From assembly GCF_000337195.1 (NCBI RefSeq), contig NZ_AOID01000044.1:1-64000 (forward strand): 64,000 nt of DNA, in the 5' to 3' direction. A program made the translations under genes and the position numbers. Every line of letters starts with the position of its first letter. Within the stretch, counting starts at the first letter, position 1. This document shows, in pieces, positions 42,627-50,822 of the stretch. Source of the stretch: Natrinema versiforme JCM 10478. Lineage in GTDB: Archaea; Halobacteriota; Halobacteria; Halobacteriales; Natrialbaceae. Below the pieces are notes generated by a model. It was not told the origin of the DNA. It saw nothing but the letters and a program-made list of their open reading frames with translations, and searched no databases.

Positions 42627-44024
42627 TCAGTGGTGATCGTGCGACGACTCGGCGTCCGAAACCCGCGGCGGGTGCGCCGCGAAGTCGGCCGGCGCGTCCT
42701 CGAACGTCCGCTTGCAGGCGGTCGAACAGAAGTAGTAGGTCTCGCCGTCGTGTGCGGCGCTCGGGCCGTCGTCGTCCGTTCGCATCCCGCAGACCGGGTC
42801 GCGGTACTGTCCGGGGGCACCGAGCCCGCGACGGTACACGAACAGGAGGAACCCGGAGACGGCGAAGGCGACGAGGTTGAGATAGAAGGTGTAGTTCAGT
42901 TCGAAGTACCGCTGCTCGGTCGCCGTCTCGCCGCCGGCCAGGTTCGGGACGATGCCGAGCGCGTCGAACAGCAGTTCCATGAGAAAGCCGGTAAACGCCA
43001 TCGTCACGAAGAAGACGCCGAGGATGTACAGCATGACTTTCCAGCCGTAGTACTTCCGGTAGACGTTCAACACCGGCACCGTGATGAGATCGGCGTAGAC
43101 GAACGCGATGACGCCGGCGAAGCTGATCCCACCGCCCCAGAGGGCGACCGCGAAGGGAACGTTGCCCATGCTCCCGACGAAGCTGAGGACGGCGATCGCG
43201 ACACCCATGACCGCGTTCTCAGCAGTCACGAGCAGGCCGTCACCTCCGAGGAACAGCGCGTTCCAGACCGACTGGGGGACGAACACGATGACGAAGCCCG
43301 CGATGAGAAACCCCGCGACGACGTCTTTCCAGATCATCGACCACTCCTTCCGGTACTGGTTCGCAACCTTGTACCAGCCGCCCCACGACCGGAGTTCGTC
43401 GGACCACTCGCCGCTGCTTGCTGTCTGCTGCCGATAGGTCTCGAGACAGCCCTCGGAACAGAACCGCAGCGTCTCGCCGCCGTCGGTCACGATCGCGTGT
43501 TCGTCCGTCCCCTCCATCCCGCAGGTCGGGTCCGTTATCCCGCCGCTCTCGCGATCCTCGCGCTCGAGTTCCGCGCGGACCTCGTCGAACAACGGTTCGG
43601 GGAGCGTCAGCCGGACGATGACCGCCATGACCGCGATGAGGACGAGGCCACCGAGCAGTTCCGCGACGAGGAACTCCCAGCCCAGAAAGAGCAGGATCAT
43701 CAGTCCGAGTTCGACGATGAGGTTCGTCGAGGCGAACATGAACGCGAGGACGTTCACCGCGTGCGCGCCCTTTGCGAACAGTCCCTTCCCGATGGCGACG
43801 GCACCGAAGCTACAGCCGCTGCTGGCCGCGCCAAAGGCCGTCGCCGTCGCGAGGCTCGAGAAGTCGTCTTCCCCGAGAACGCGCGCCATCCGCTCTTTCG
43901 AGACGTACACCTGTACGAGGCTGGTGATCGTCAGTCCCATGACGATCGCCCACGCCGCCGTCCAGAGGAATCCGACGCCGATCCGGAGCGACTCGAGGAC
44001 GCCCTCGGCGAGTGGCGGTTCCAT
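42627..44024 (-). CDS. DUF318-type permease with two embedded TRASH/YHS-like metal domains
   Basis: 465 residues. Permease halves with about four membrane helices each (1-145 and 225-405). The first half carries the conserved SSGCSFG (69-75) followed by AVAIGKGLFAKGAHAVNVLAFMFASTN. Between the halves lies a Cys-rich module at 166-193 (DPTCGM ... RFCSEGC) and at the C-terminus a second one starting near 409 (DPVCGM ... YYFCSTAC), ending with a His-rich tail (SSHDHH). D-P-x-C-G-M with F-C-x-x-x-C is the TRASH/YHS pattern. DUF318 proteins export metal or metalloid species in some cases; here copper or another soft metal is inferred from the neighbours. ATG 44024 fits the topology. Confidence 0.85.
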   Translation of the reverse strand: MEPPLAEGVLESLRIGVGFLWTAAWAIVMGLTITSLVQVYVSKERMARVLGEDDFSSLATATAFGAASSGCSFGAVAIGKGLFAKGAHAVNVLAFMFASTNLIVELGLMILLFLGWEFLVAELLGGLVLIAVMAVIVRLTLPEPLFDEVRAELEREDRESGGITDPTCGMEGTDEHAIVTDGGETLRFCSEGCLETYRQQTASSGEWSDELRSWGGWYKVANQYRKEWSMIWKDVVAGFLIAGFVIVFVPQSVWNALFLGGDGLLVTAENAVMGVAIAVLSFVGSMGNVPFAVALWGGGISFAGVIAFVYADLITVPVLNVYRKYYGWKVMLYILGVFFVTMAFTGFLMELLFDALGIVPNLAGGETATEQRYFELNYTFYLNLVAFAVSGFLLFVYRRGLGAPGQYRDPVCGMRTDDDGPSAAHDGETYYFCSTACKRTFEDAPADFAAHPPRVSDAESSHDHH

Positions 44025-44053
44025 ATGTAGTACGTCGGAGGAATCGCCTATTG

Positions 44054-44073
44054 CGATTTCCCTTGGGAAATCG
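44054..44073. promoter_or_regulatory. 20-bp inverted repeat upstream of the permease gene
   Basis: CGATTTCCC-TT-GGGAAATCG: nine-base perfect arms, two-base spacer, 30-49 nt upstream of the permease start codon, where a BRE/TATA or operator should sit. The strongest palindrome in the metal locus. Confidence 0.6.
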
Positions 44074-44346
44074 ATGGCGTCCGCCATCCGGAACGACGGG
44101 ATCGAAAGCGGCCACCGAACTGCGGGGCGGTAGACGACACCGGACCGTACGGCGACACGCAGCACCCGGTGTTGCGGGCGTTAAGCGGCATTTATCGGCG
44201 TATGGGCACCGTTCTGTCACGGCCGTCTCGCGTCGGGCCCCGACCGGGCGGTGGGTACCCCACTATATCAGCGACGAATCGCGGCCCGATCACGCCACTG
44301 GCCGGCGATAGAACTGTGAATGTCGAAGTGAGCCGGTAGCCAAACG

Positions 44347-44357
44347 TTGGATTCCAA
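44347..44357. promoter_or_regulatory. Palindrome TTGGA-T-TCCAA upstream of the SHOCT gene
   Basis: Perfect 5+1+5 palindrome 73-83 nt before the SHOCT start. Nine of its eleven bases (TTGGATTCC) recur upstream of copA on the opposite strand. Candidate member of a metal regulon. Confidence 0.5.
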
Positions 44358-44429
44358 GGGAGAACCGCATTGAGTCACGAGACCGTACGCCTAGCTGGAG
44401 ACGGACCGCGCCGTCACCGGTGAGATCAC

Positions 44430-44798
44430 ATGGCTACCGACACACGCGACACGCGACTCGCCGCGATCGTCCTCGTCGCCATCGGCGTCCTCGTGGTGCT
44501 ACCGATGGCGTTCATGGGGTTCGGAACGATGGGAGCCGGCCCGATGATGGGCGGCATGTGGGGCCACGAGATGTGGAGCGGCGAGACGGCACCCGGCTGG
44601 CTGCCGCTCGTCGCCGTCCTGTTGCAGCTCCTGTTCGTCGCCGCCGTCGTCGGGGGCGGCTATCTCGTCTACCGGGCGATCGCCGGTGCGGACGACACCG
44701 ACCCGGCGCTCGAGGAACTGCGGCTGGCGTACGCTCGCGGCGAGCTGAGCGAGGAGGAGTACGAACAGCGACGAAACGCGCTCGATCGGGACACGTAA
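44430..44798 (+). CDS. Membrane protein with methionine/glycine-rich loop and SHOCT domain
   Basis: 122 residues. Membrane helix 1 (about 10-30), a loop rich in Met, Gly, His and Trp (FGTMGAGPMMGGMWGHEMW, about 31-50), helix 2 (about 58-85) and a C-terminal SHOCT motif (DPALEELRLAYARGELSEEEYEQRRNAL). Met- and His-rich extracytoplasmic loops are often copper-binding; with the copA region just upstream this is the best guess. SHOCT is a short oligomerisation helix pair. Next gene starts 9 nt after the stop. Confidence 0.75.
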   Translation: MATDTRDTRLAAIVLVAIGVLVVLPMAFMGFGTMGAGPMMGGMWGHEMWSGETAPGWLPLVAVLLQLLFVAAVVGGGYLVYRAIAGADDTDPALEELRLAYARGELSEEEYEQRRNALDRDT

Positions 44799-44807
44799 AC
44801 GGGGCTG

Positions 44808-45446
44808 ATGTCCGGCACTAGCACGGCGGTCACCGGCCCCGAACGACCCGCGGTCTCTCGGTGGCTCGAGCGGTATACGGCGATCGGCCTCGTCGGGCTC
44901 GTCGTCGGGACGGGGCTCTGTCTCGCGGCGCTCGTGACGAACCCGGTCCCCGACCCGTCGTTTCCGTGGCTGACGCTGCCGCCGTCGCTCCGGCTCCCGA
45001 TCGAACAGCCCCGCATCGAACACTGGCCGGTCACGTACACGGTCGGGATCTGGCTGTGGGTCGGCTGTTTCCCGGCGCTGTTTCTGGCCGGCTACCGGCG
45101 GTGGGGCTCGCGGGTCCGGCGCGGAGCCGACCTGTGGCTCGTCGGCCTCCCGGCGCTCGCGATGGTCGGATGGACAACCTACTGCCGGTTCTTCTGGCCG
45201 AAGCTCGAGCCCGCGACGTGGAACGCGCCGTCGTACACGCTGGTCTGTTGGCTGTACTGTTCGTCCTATGATCCGCTCTGGAGCAACGCCGCCTACGCCG
45301 TGGCGCTGCTCGCGCTCGGAGCGACGGCGCTCGCGGTTCGACGCCACGGGCTCGCACCGACCGCCCTCGTCGGGTTCGGAGTGTTGTCGCTCCCCCTGGG
45401 GCTGCCCGCGCTCTACGAGGGGTATCGGCGGCTGCAGGGACCGTGA
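44808..45446 (+). CDS. Multi-pass membrane protein of unknown function
   Basis: 212 residues with about five membrane helices (near 25-45, 77-97, 108-125, 160-178 and 184-200). Cysteine pairs in WLYCSS and TTYCRF and several tryptophans line the loops. No family recognised. It begins 9 nt after the SHOCT gene, so it is likely co-transcribed and may share its metal-related role. ATG 44808 is taken as the start; the basic first 20 residues are cytoplasmic by charge. Confidence 0.65.
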   Translation: MSGTSTAVTGPERPAVSRWLERYTAIGLVGLVVGTGLCLAALVTNPVPDPSFPWLTLPPSLRLPIEQPRIEHWPVTYTVGIWLWVGCFPALFLAGYRRWGSRVRRGADLWLVGLPALAMVGWTTYCRFFWPKLEPATWNAPSYTLVCWLYCSSYDPLWSNAAYAVALLALGATALAVRRHGLAPTALVGFGVLSLPLGLPALYEGYRRLQGP

Positions 45447-45513
45447 CGGACCGCGCTCGAGCCGATCGATCGGATGAAAAGACAATTCCCCGCCGCCGTC
45501 CAAGGAGCGGCAT

Positions 45514-46374
45514 ATGCGAATCGCCGTTCCCAACAAGGGCCGCCTGCACGAGCCGACGATCGACCTCCTCGAGCGGGCGGGGCTCCATCTCGAGAACGGG
45601 GCCGACCGGAAACTCTACGCGGACACCGTCGACCCCGACGTAACCGTGCTGTTCGCCCGCGCGGCCGATATCCCCGAGTACGTCTCCGACGGCGCGGCCG
45701 ACCTCGGGATCACTGGCTTCGATCAGGTCCAGGAGGCTCGCGTCGACAACGTCTCGGAACTGCTCGACCTCGAGTTCGGGCGCTGTCGGCTGGTGCTCGC
45801 GGCTCCGGAAGACGGCGACATCGGCGGCGTCGAGGATCTGGCGGGCAAGACTGTCGCGACCGAGTTCCCGAACATCACGGCGGACTTCTTCGCCGAGACC
45901 GGCGTCGACCCCGACATCGTCGAGGTCTCGGGCGCGACGGAGCTGACTCCCCACGTCGAGATGGCCGACGCCATCGTCGACATCACGAGCACCGGAACCA
46001 CGCTGAAGATGAACCGGCTGGCCGTCGTCGACGAAGTCCTCTCGAGTTCGGTGCGCCTGTTCGGTCGCGAGGACGTCCTCGAGGAGCCGAAGATCGGCGA
46101 GGTCCGGACCGCCCTCGCCTCCGTCAAGCAGGCCGAGGGCAAGCGCTACCTGATGATGAACGTGCCGCAGGATCGACTCGAGGCCGTCCGCGATGTCATT
46201 CCGGGGCTGGGCGGGCCGACGATCATGGATATCGCCGACGAGGAAGCCGACGAGGCGAAGGTCGCGGTCCACGCCGTCGTCGACGAGGAAGACGTCTTCG
46301 AGACGATTACCGAGGTCAAAAGCGCCGGCGCGAGCGATATTTTAGTGACCGAGATCGAGCGCCTCGTCGAGTAG
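45514..46374 (+). CDS. hisG: ATP phosphoribosyltransferase (long form), first step of histidine synthesis
   Basis: 286 residues. [23 protein letters not shown] is the canonical N-terminus. The PRPP-binding motif appears as [15 protein letters not shown] (about 154-168). The C-terminal 75 residues form the ACT-like HisG_C regulatory domain ([30 protein letters not shown]), which binds histidine, so the enzyme is the long, HisZ-independent form. Condenses ATP and PRPP. No other his genes lie next to it, as is usual in haloarchaea. Start at 45514. Confidence 0.95.
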   Translation: MRIAVPNKGRLHEPTIDLLERAGLHLENGADRKLYADTVDPDVTVLFARAADIPEYVSDGAADLGITGFDQVQEARVDNVSELLDLEFGRCRLVLAAPEDGDIGGVEDLAGKTVATEFPNITADFFAETGVDPDIVEVSGATELTPHVEMADAIVDITSTGTTLKMNRLAVVDEVLSSSVRLFGREDVLEEPKIGEVRTALASVKQAEGKRYLMMNVPQDRLEAVRDVIPGLGGPTIMDIADEEADEAKVAVHAVVDEEDVFETITEVKSAGASDILVTEIERLVE

Positions 46375-46396
46375 TCGCGGGCAATCGCGGCTCGCG

Positions 46397-46816
46397 TTAC
46401 TCGAGTCGAGCGGCGATCGGTCGCTCGAGCGAGTCGAACTCGAGGAGGGATTCGAACGCGGTGCAGTTTGCCGCCGGGCCGACGAGGTTCCGCACCCGAT
46501 CGAAGCGGACGATATCGTGTTCTTCGAGCAGCGGGATGTGCGTTTCACAGAGCGAGGTGTGAATCCGCTGGCGCAGTCGGTGGATCGTCGTCCCGACCGC
46601 GGGATCGTGCTCGGCGTCGGCGAGTCGCCCGACCAGCGTTCGCAACGCGATCGGATCGTCGGCGGCGAGGACGCAGCGAACCACTTCGCGTCGGCGATCG
46701 CTGTCGACGATGTCCCGGATCGTGTCGCGTGCGAGCGGGCGGCGGCCGATCGCGGCGTCGTTCCCGAGCTGAAACCGATCCGAAACCGGCGTCGTTCGAT
46801 CTGGGTGGATCGTCAT
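46397..46816 (-). CDS. DUF7344-like winged-helix protein
   Basis: 139 residues. IRDIVDSDRRREVVRCVLAADDPIALRTLVGRLAD followed by IHRLRQRIHTSLCETHIPLLEEHDIVRFDRVRNLV is the haloarchaeal winged-helix pattern with the L-x-x-x-H-I-P-L-L-E-x-x-x-(I/V)-V signature. Third such protein in the window; target unknown. ATG 46816 is chosen; a GTG two codons upstream is possible. Convergent with hisG. Confidence 0.72.
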   Translation of the reverse strand: MTIHPDRTTPVSDRFQLGNDAAIGRRPLARDTIRDIVDSDRRREVVRCVLAADDPIALRTLVGRLADAEHDPAVGTTIHRLRQRIHTSLCETHIPLLEEHDIVRFDRVRNLVGPAANCTAFESLLEFDSLERPIAARLE

Positions 46817-47165
46817 GGGCACGTGAGAGTCAGGAACGGGTTGCCGGATAAACGCGAGCGGTCGTTTCGACGAATCTGGATCGATTCAGGCGAGTCAGCC
46901 CCGCTGGGGCGGGATTGAACGATCGATAATCCGGTGAAAGCGACGGTGGAGTATGCGACAACCGGCGAGAGCGCGATCGATCGAACCGAGAAATACGTTG
47001 GACAAACGGGTAAGCAGTCACTACCGACGGGTGATCGGGGAATGGTCGGAAAAAGCGTCTCGCGGACACGACGGACCTGCTGTCTGGCGCGAGGACGTGT
47101 CCGTGAGCGAATCGGTGGCGTGGGCACCGCTCGAGGCGGTCGACGGCGGCCGAAAACGGGCGGCG
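46817..47165. other. Intergenic region between winged-helix gene and TBP gene
   Basis: 349 bases without a convincing gene. It contains a small GC hairpin CCCGC-TGGG-GCGGG followed by ATTGAAC (46900-46920), which looks like the end of a CRISPR-type repeat but is single. The rest is the promoter of the winged-helix gene and the 3' region of TBP. Confidence 0.45.
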
Positions 47166-47726
47166 TTACTCGAGCAGGCCGAGGTCCTCGAGCCGGGAGA
47201 CGATCTTGTCGACCGCGTGTTCGGCGTCTTTGGGCTTTTTCCCGCCGGTGATGACGAGCTTCCCGGAACCGAAGAGCAGGGCGACGACTTCGGGCTCGTC
47301 GAGTCGATAGACGAGGCCGGGGAACTGCTCGGGCTCGTACTCGATGTTCTCGAGGCCCAGCCCGATGGCGATCGCGTTCAGGTTGAGGTTGCGGCCCAGA
47401 TCGGCCGACGTGACGATGTTCTGGACGACGATCTCGGGGTCCTCGTTGACCTGAATCTGGAGCTCACGGAGCTTGTCGAAGACGATGCGCAGGCTCTCGT
47501 GAACGTCGTCGGTGCTTTTCGCGCCGGTACAGACGATCTTCCCGGAGCGGAAGATCAGGGCGGCGGATTTGGGATTCTGGGTACGGTAGACGAGACCGGG
47601 GAACTGCTCGGGGTCGTAGTCGGCCCCCTCGAGGTCCATGGCGACGCTCTGGAGGTCGAGTTCCTGTCCGATGCCGGTCGACGCCACCACGTTTTCGATG
47701 TTGATGGTGTCCTTCGGATCCGTCAT
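47166..47726 (-). CDS. tbp: TATA-box binding protein
   Basis: 186 residues formed by two direct repeats of the TBP half: IENVVASTGIGQELDL ... YDPEQFPGLVYRTQNPKSAALIFRSGKIVCTGAKS and VQNIVTSADLGRNLNL ... YEPEQFPGLVYRLDEPEVVALLFGSGKLVITGGKK. It is the general archaeal initiation factor that bends promoter DNA. The acidic tail of many archaeal TBPs is short here. Haloarchaea often have several TBPs; only this one is in the window. It has a strong TATA of its own. Confidence 0.96.
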   Translation of the reverse strand: MTDPKDTINIENVVASTGIGQELDLQSVAMDLEGADYDPEQFPGLVYRTQNPKSAALIFRSGKIVCTGAKSTDDVHESLRIVFDKLRELQIQVNEDPEIVVQNIVTSADLGRNLNLNAIAIGLGLENIEYEPEQFPGLVYRLDEPEVVALLFGSGKLVITGGKKPKDAEHAVDKIVSRLEDLGLLE

Positions 47727-47753
47727 TAGTCGCTTAAAAAGACGTATTTAAGG

Positions 47754-47761
47754 TTTATAAA
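47754..47761 (-). promoter_or_regulatory. TATA element of the tbp gene
   Basis: TTTATAAA centred about 31 nt before the ATG at 47726, preceded by a purine-rich BRE-like AACC on the minus strand. A second AT-rich element (TTAAATA) lies closer to the start. Strong, canonical promoter. Confidence 0.65.
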
Positions 47762-47929
47762 GGTTAGTACCGCCACCTGATATATCCGGTTTATACGATC
47801 CCTGCGATTTCCGGGACGGCCGATTTCCGGGCGGTAGGCGGGTCGTAGGTGTGATATTTGGTATCGTGTATACTCGGCGGTTCGCGGAAAGCGGTAGGCT
47901 CATGGCCGGTCCGAAGCGATGATTCGACC

Positions 47930-49024
47930 GTGTATCTGCTCGAGTTCGGCGGTGAAGACGACGCGTTCGCGGCCTGTGAGGCAGCCAGCGCTGCGACCGG
48001 TATCCGTCGAATCGCACCCGGGCTCGCCGTCGCGGGCGGACTCGTCCCCGAGCGCGTCCGCGGCCTCGCCTACACCCGGCGCGCGAGCGACCTCCTCGGC
48101 CGCGGCGACGCAGACCTCGCGAGTGCCCGCGCCGTCCTCGAGGCCGCCTCGATCGACCGGGAGGGAACCGTCGCGGTGCGAGCGACGGACGTCCACGGCT
48201 CGAGCGGCGTGAGCACCGAGCGCGCGGAGCGCGAACTGGGACAGGTGCTGGTCGACCGCGGGTTCGCGGTGGACCTCGACGATCCGGACCACCTCCTGCG
48301 GGTCGCGTTTTCGGAGGGCGTGCTCGCGGCCGATTCGGGCACGGACGCGCTCGAGCACGAGGAGCGTGCGGAGGGCGAGGAGTCCGCAGGCGAGCGCGTT
48401 TCGGCCTGCGCGCTCGGCTGGCTCGCGGCCGAGAGCGTCCGGGACTTCGGGACTCGAGCACCGACGGACAAACCCTTCTTCCAGCCCGGCAGCATGGATC
48501 CGCTGCTCGCGCGGGCCGTCGCGAACGTCGCGGGCGCTCGGCCGGGCGCGGCGATTCTGGACCCGATGTGTGGCACCGGCGGCGTGCTCGTGGAGGCAGG
48601 GCTGGTCGGGGCAGACGTAATCGGCACCGACGCGCAGGCGAAGATGGCCGCGGGAGCGCAGGAGAATCTGGGACACTTCCTCGAGCGCGACGAGCCCTCG
48701 CCGACCGGCGTTTCGCGGGGCTCGTGGCACGTCGGCCGCGGCGACGCGACCCAGCTACCGCTGGCGGACGACGCGGTCGACGGCGTCGTCTTCGACGCCC
48801 CCTACGGCCGCCAGTCGAAGATCGAGACCCACCGGCTTGAGGACCTTGTCTCGGGCGCGCTCGCCGAAGCCCACCGGGTCGCGCCGCGAGCGGTCGTGAT
48901 CGCGGATCGCTCGTGGCACAGCGAAGCGCGGGCGGCGGGCTGGGAGGTCGCGGCGACGTTCGAGCGCCGGGTCCACCGCTCGCTGACGCGGTACGTGATG
49001 GTCCTCGAGCGGCGAACGGCGTAG
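47930..49024 (+). CDS. tRNA (guanine10-N2)-methyltransferase Trm-G10 (THUMP + SAM domain)
   Basis: 364 residues. The N-terminal half is a ferredoxin-like/THUMP RNA-binding part; the C-terminal half is a Rossmann methyltransferase with DPMCGTGGVLVEAGL (SAM-binding) and the catalytic DAPYGRQSK (D-P-P-Y-G family). It methylates G10 of many archaeal tRNAs to N2-methyl or N2,N2-dimethylguanosine. GTG 47930 gives VYLLEFGGEDDAFAACEA, the usual beginning in haloarchaea; the frame upstream has only a TTG. Divergent from tbp. Confidence 0.88.
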   Translation: MYLLEFGGEDDAFAACEAASAATGIRRIAPGLAVAGGLVPERVRGLAYTRRASDLLGRGDADLASARAVLEAASIDREGTVAVRATDVHGSSGVSTERAERELGQVLVDRGFAVDLDDPDHLLRVAFSEGVLAADSGTDALEHEERAEGEESAGERVSACALGWLAAESVRDFGTRAPTDKPFFQPGSMDPLLARAVANVAGARPGAAILDPMCGTGGVLVEAGLVGADVIGTDAQAKMAAGAQENLGHFLERDEPSPTGVSRGSWHVGRGDATQLPLADDAVDGVVFDAPYGRQSKIETHRLEDLVSGALAEAHRVAPRAVVIADRSWHSEARAAGWEVAATFERRVHRSLTRYVMVLERRTA

Positions 49025-49091
49025 CTACCTCGCGTATCGAGCACGAGCATATCGACGGGACGGGTGTCCTGCGTACGCGGCCACGAGGAAA

Positions 49092-49148
49092 GCCACGCCC
49101 TCCCCAGCCGATTCACTCACTCCCGTCGGTCGTTCGTTCATCCCTCGC
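49092..49148. repeat. Dispersed intergenic repeat, copy 1
   Basis: 57 bases that match positions 61952-62008 at 54 of 57 bases (core CCACGCCCTCCCCA, then GATTCACTCACTCCC and GTCGTTCGTTCATCCCTCGC). Similarity fades gradually after this into GC-rich sequence. It lies between trm-G10 and the thioesterase stop. A REP-like or mobile-element-derived element. Confidence 0.8.
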
Positions 49149-49218
49149 ACGATGTTGCGTCGCGGTTCGTCGCGGACTCACCGCGACCCAGCGTGCGCCA
49201 CCGCGAGATTTCGGAGGG

Positions 49219-49656
49219 TCAGCCCTCGATCTCGTGGACGCGATCGCGAAGCCGCTCCCCCTCCTCGCTCTCGATCGAGAGGTCGGGGACCGGGACCTTC
49301 TCACCGTTCTCGTCGATCGCGACGAACGTGAACGTTGACTCGGTGGTCTTCTCGGTCTCGCCGCTGCGGGGTTCCTCGCGCCACGCACGCAACGCGACGT
49401 GGACGCTCGTCCGGCCGGCATCGTAGACGTAGGCCTCGACGAGAGCCGTATCGCCGATCTGGATCGGCCGCTCGAAGTCGAGTTCGTTCACGCGGGCGGT
49501 GACGCAGGTCTCGCCGGCAAAGCGCATTGCCGACATCGCGCTCACCTCGTCGAGCCACTTCATCAGATTGCCGCCGTGGAGCGTGTCGTTGTTGTTCGCG
49601 TGGTTCGGCTGGACGCGAAACCGGTTCTTGATGTGGGTCTCGAGAAGCGTCGGCAT
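49219..49656 (-). CDS. Acyl-CoA thioesterase (hotdog fold)
   Basis: 145 residues. NHANNNDTLHGGNLMKWLDEVSAMSAMRFAG is the conserved hotdog helix and active-site loop with the N-x-x-x-T-L-(F/H)-G-G-x-L/M signature; VTARVNELDFERPIQIGDTALVEAYVYDAGRTS follows. Hydrolyses acyl-CoA, probably broad range. Start ATG at 49656 gives MPTLLETHIKNRFRV. Convergent with the region holding the dispersed repeat. Confidence 0.9.
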   Translation of the reverse strand: MPTLLETHIKNRFRVQPNHANNNDTLHGGNLMKWLDEVSAMSAMRFAGETCVTARVNELDFERPIQIGDTALVEAYVYDAGRTSVHVALRAWREEPRSGETEKTTESTFTFVAIDENGEKVPVPDLSIESEEGERLRDRVHEIEG

Positions 49657-49754
49657 ACCCGAGCGTTCTCAGAGGAGAGGGATAACGATCGGTGTCGGCG
49701 AGAGATTGGCCGGTGGGTCGTCCGCCACCGTCCCGGGAGTCGCGAAAACGGCCG

Positions 49755-50759
49755 TCAGGCGTCTCGGCCCAGTTCCGCCAGCAGGTGCGAGACGTGAACG
49801 CGGTCGCTCGTCCCCTCGTGCATCTCGACGTCGATATCGGCCGCCAGCCGGTGGATTTCGGCGAGCCGATCGCCCTGATACCGTTTGCGAGCGATCCGGA
49901 GGATCTCCTCGAGCACCTCGTTGCCGTCTAACCCCTCGTCGACGAGCAGGTCGTCAAGGGTCGAGCGGGCGTCGGTGAACTCGCCGGCCTCGGCGTCGTC
50001 TAACATCGACTCGATCTCGTCGTCCAGCCCGACTTCGCCGATGGTCTCGTAGGCCGCGCTCATCGTGAGTTCGCCCTCGTCCTCGACGGTCGTCTGGGCC
50101 GCCAGGATCGCCTGCCGGAGGTTCCCGTTCGCGTAGCCCGCGACGAACTCGAGGCCGTCGGCGTCGTAGTCGACGCCCTCGCGCTCGACGATGCGCTCGA
50201 GGACGGCGACGATCTCGTCGCTGCTCGGCGAGGGGAAGGAGACGGGGAAACACCGCGAGCGGATCGGCGGGATGAGTTTGGTGGGCTGGCGGGTGGCGAC
50301 GATGAACTGGGTCGTCCGGTGGTGTTGCTCCATGATCCGGCGCAGGGCCTGCTGGAAGTCCTCGCGGACGTCCTCGGCGTTGTCGAGCAGGATCGTCGTG
50401 TAGCCGCCCGAGACCGGGGCGTAGCTCGCGGACTCCTTGAGGACGTGGTTGATCATGTCCCGTTTCGACAGCGACGAGCGCCCGACGAGGAAGTGCTCGA
50501 ACCGGGGGTCGTTCTTGATCTCGGTCTTGGTCCGGCCGAAGAAGTCGGCGACGTTGATCTCGACGAAGTCGTTGTCCGGGTCCGCGTGGGCTTCGCGGGC
50601 CAGTGCGCGCGCTGCGGCCGTCTTCCCGCTCCCGGGCGGTCCCTGCAGGAGGAGGTTGATCGGCTCCTCGACGGCTCGCTCCAAGTACTCGCGAGCGTCG
50701 TCCTGTGGCAACTCGGCCAGCTCCGGGGCGTGGGTCTCGGTCCACAGCGGCGCGTCCAT
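49755..50759 (-). CDS. rfcC: Replication factor C small-subunit-type AAA+ ATPase
   Basis: 334 residues. Walker A GPPGSGKT at 40-47, Walker B LLDNAED at 124-130, arginine finger in IRSRC (168-170, the RFC SRC motif), then the lid and C-terminal collar (GLEFVAGYANGNLRQAILAAQ). MDAPLWTETHAPELAELPQ is the usual clamp-loader start. Walker B has DNAE in place of DEAD/DEAH, known in diverged RFC subunits. Part of the pentameric clamp loader for PCNA; the RfcC assignment is from pattern memory and could be another small subunit. Confidence 0.87.
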   Translation of the reverse strand: MDAPLWTETHAPELAELPQDDAREYLERAVEEPINLLLQGPPGSGKTAAARALAREAHADPDNDFVEINVADFFGRTKTEIKNDPRFEHFLVGRSSLSKRDMINHVLKESASYAPVSGGYTTILLDNAEDVREDFQQALRRIMEQHHRTTQFIVATRQPTKLIPPIRSRCFPVSFPSPSSDEIVAVLERIVEREGVDYDADGLEFVAGYANGNLRQAILAAQTTVEDEGELTMSAAYETIGEVGLDDEIESMLDDAEAGEFTDARSTLDDLLVDEGLDGNEVLEEILRIARKRYQGDRLAEIHRLAADIDVEMHEGTSDRVHVSHLLAELGRDA

Positions 50760-50822
50760 CGCCAGCCGATAGGTGCGGGCCGGGTAAGAATCGGTCGATT
50801 ACGCATCGCTCGAGGCGAGCGA

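Larger units (their letters stand above)
44025..44429. other. Divergent promoter region between permease and SHOCT genes
   Basis: 405 bases without a convincing gene. It holds a 20-bp inverted repeat close to the permease start and an 11-bp palindrome nearer the SHOCT gene, both listed separately. Other parts look unremarkable. Confidence 0.5.

Noticed and set aside
46898-46920. CRISPR-like motif (GC hairpin followed by GGGATTGAAC)
   Set aside because: It resembles the end of some haloarchaeal CRISPR repeats, but there is only one copy, no spacers and no cas genes nearby.
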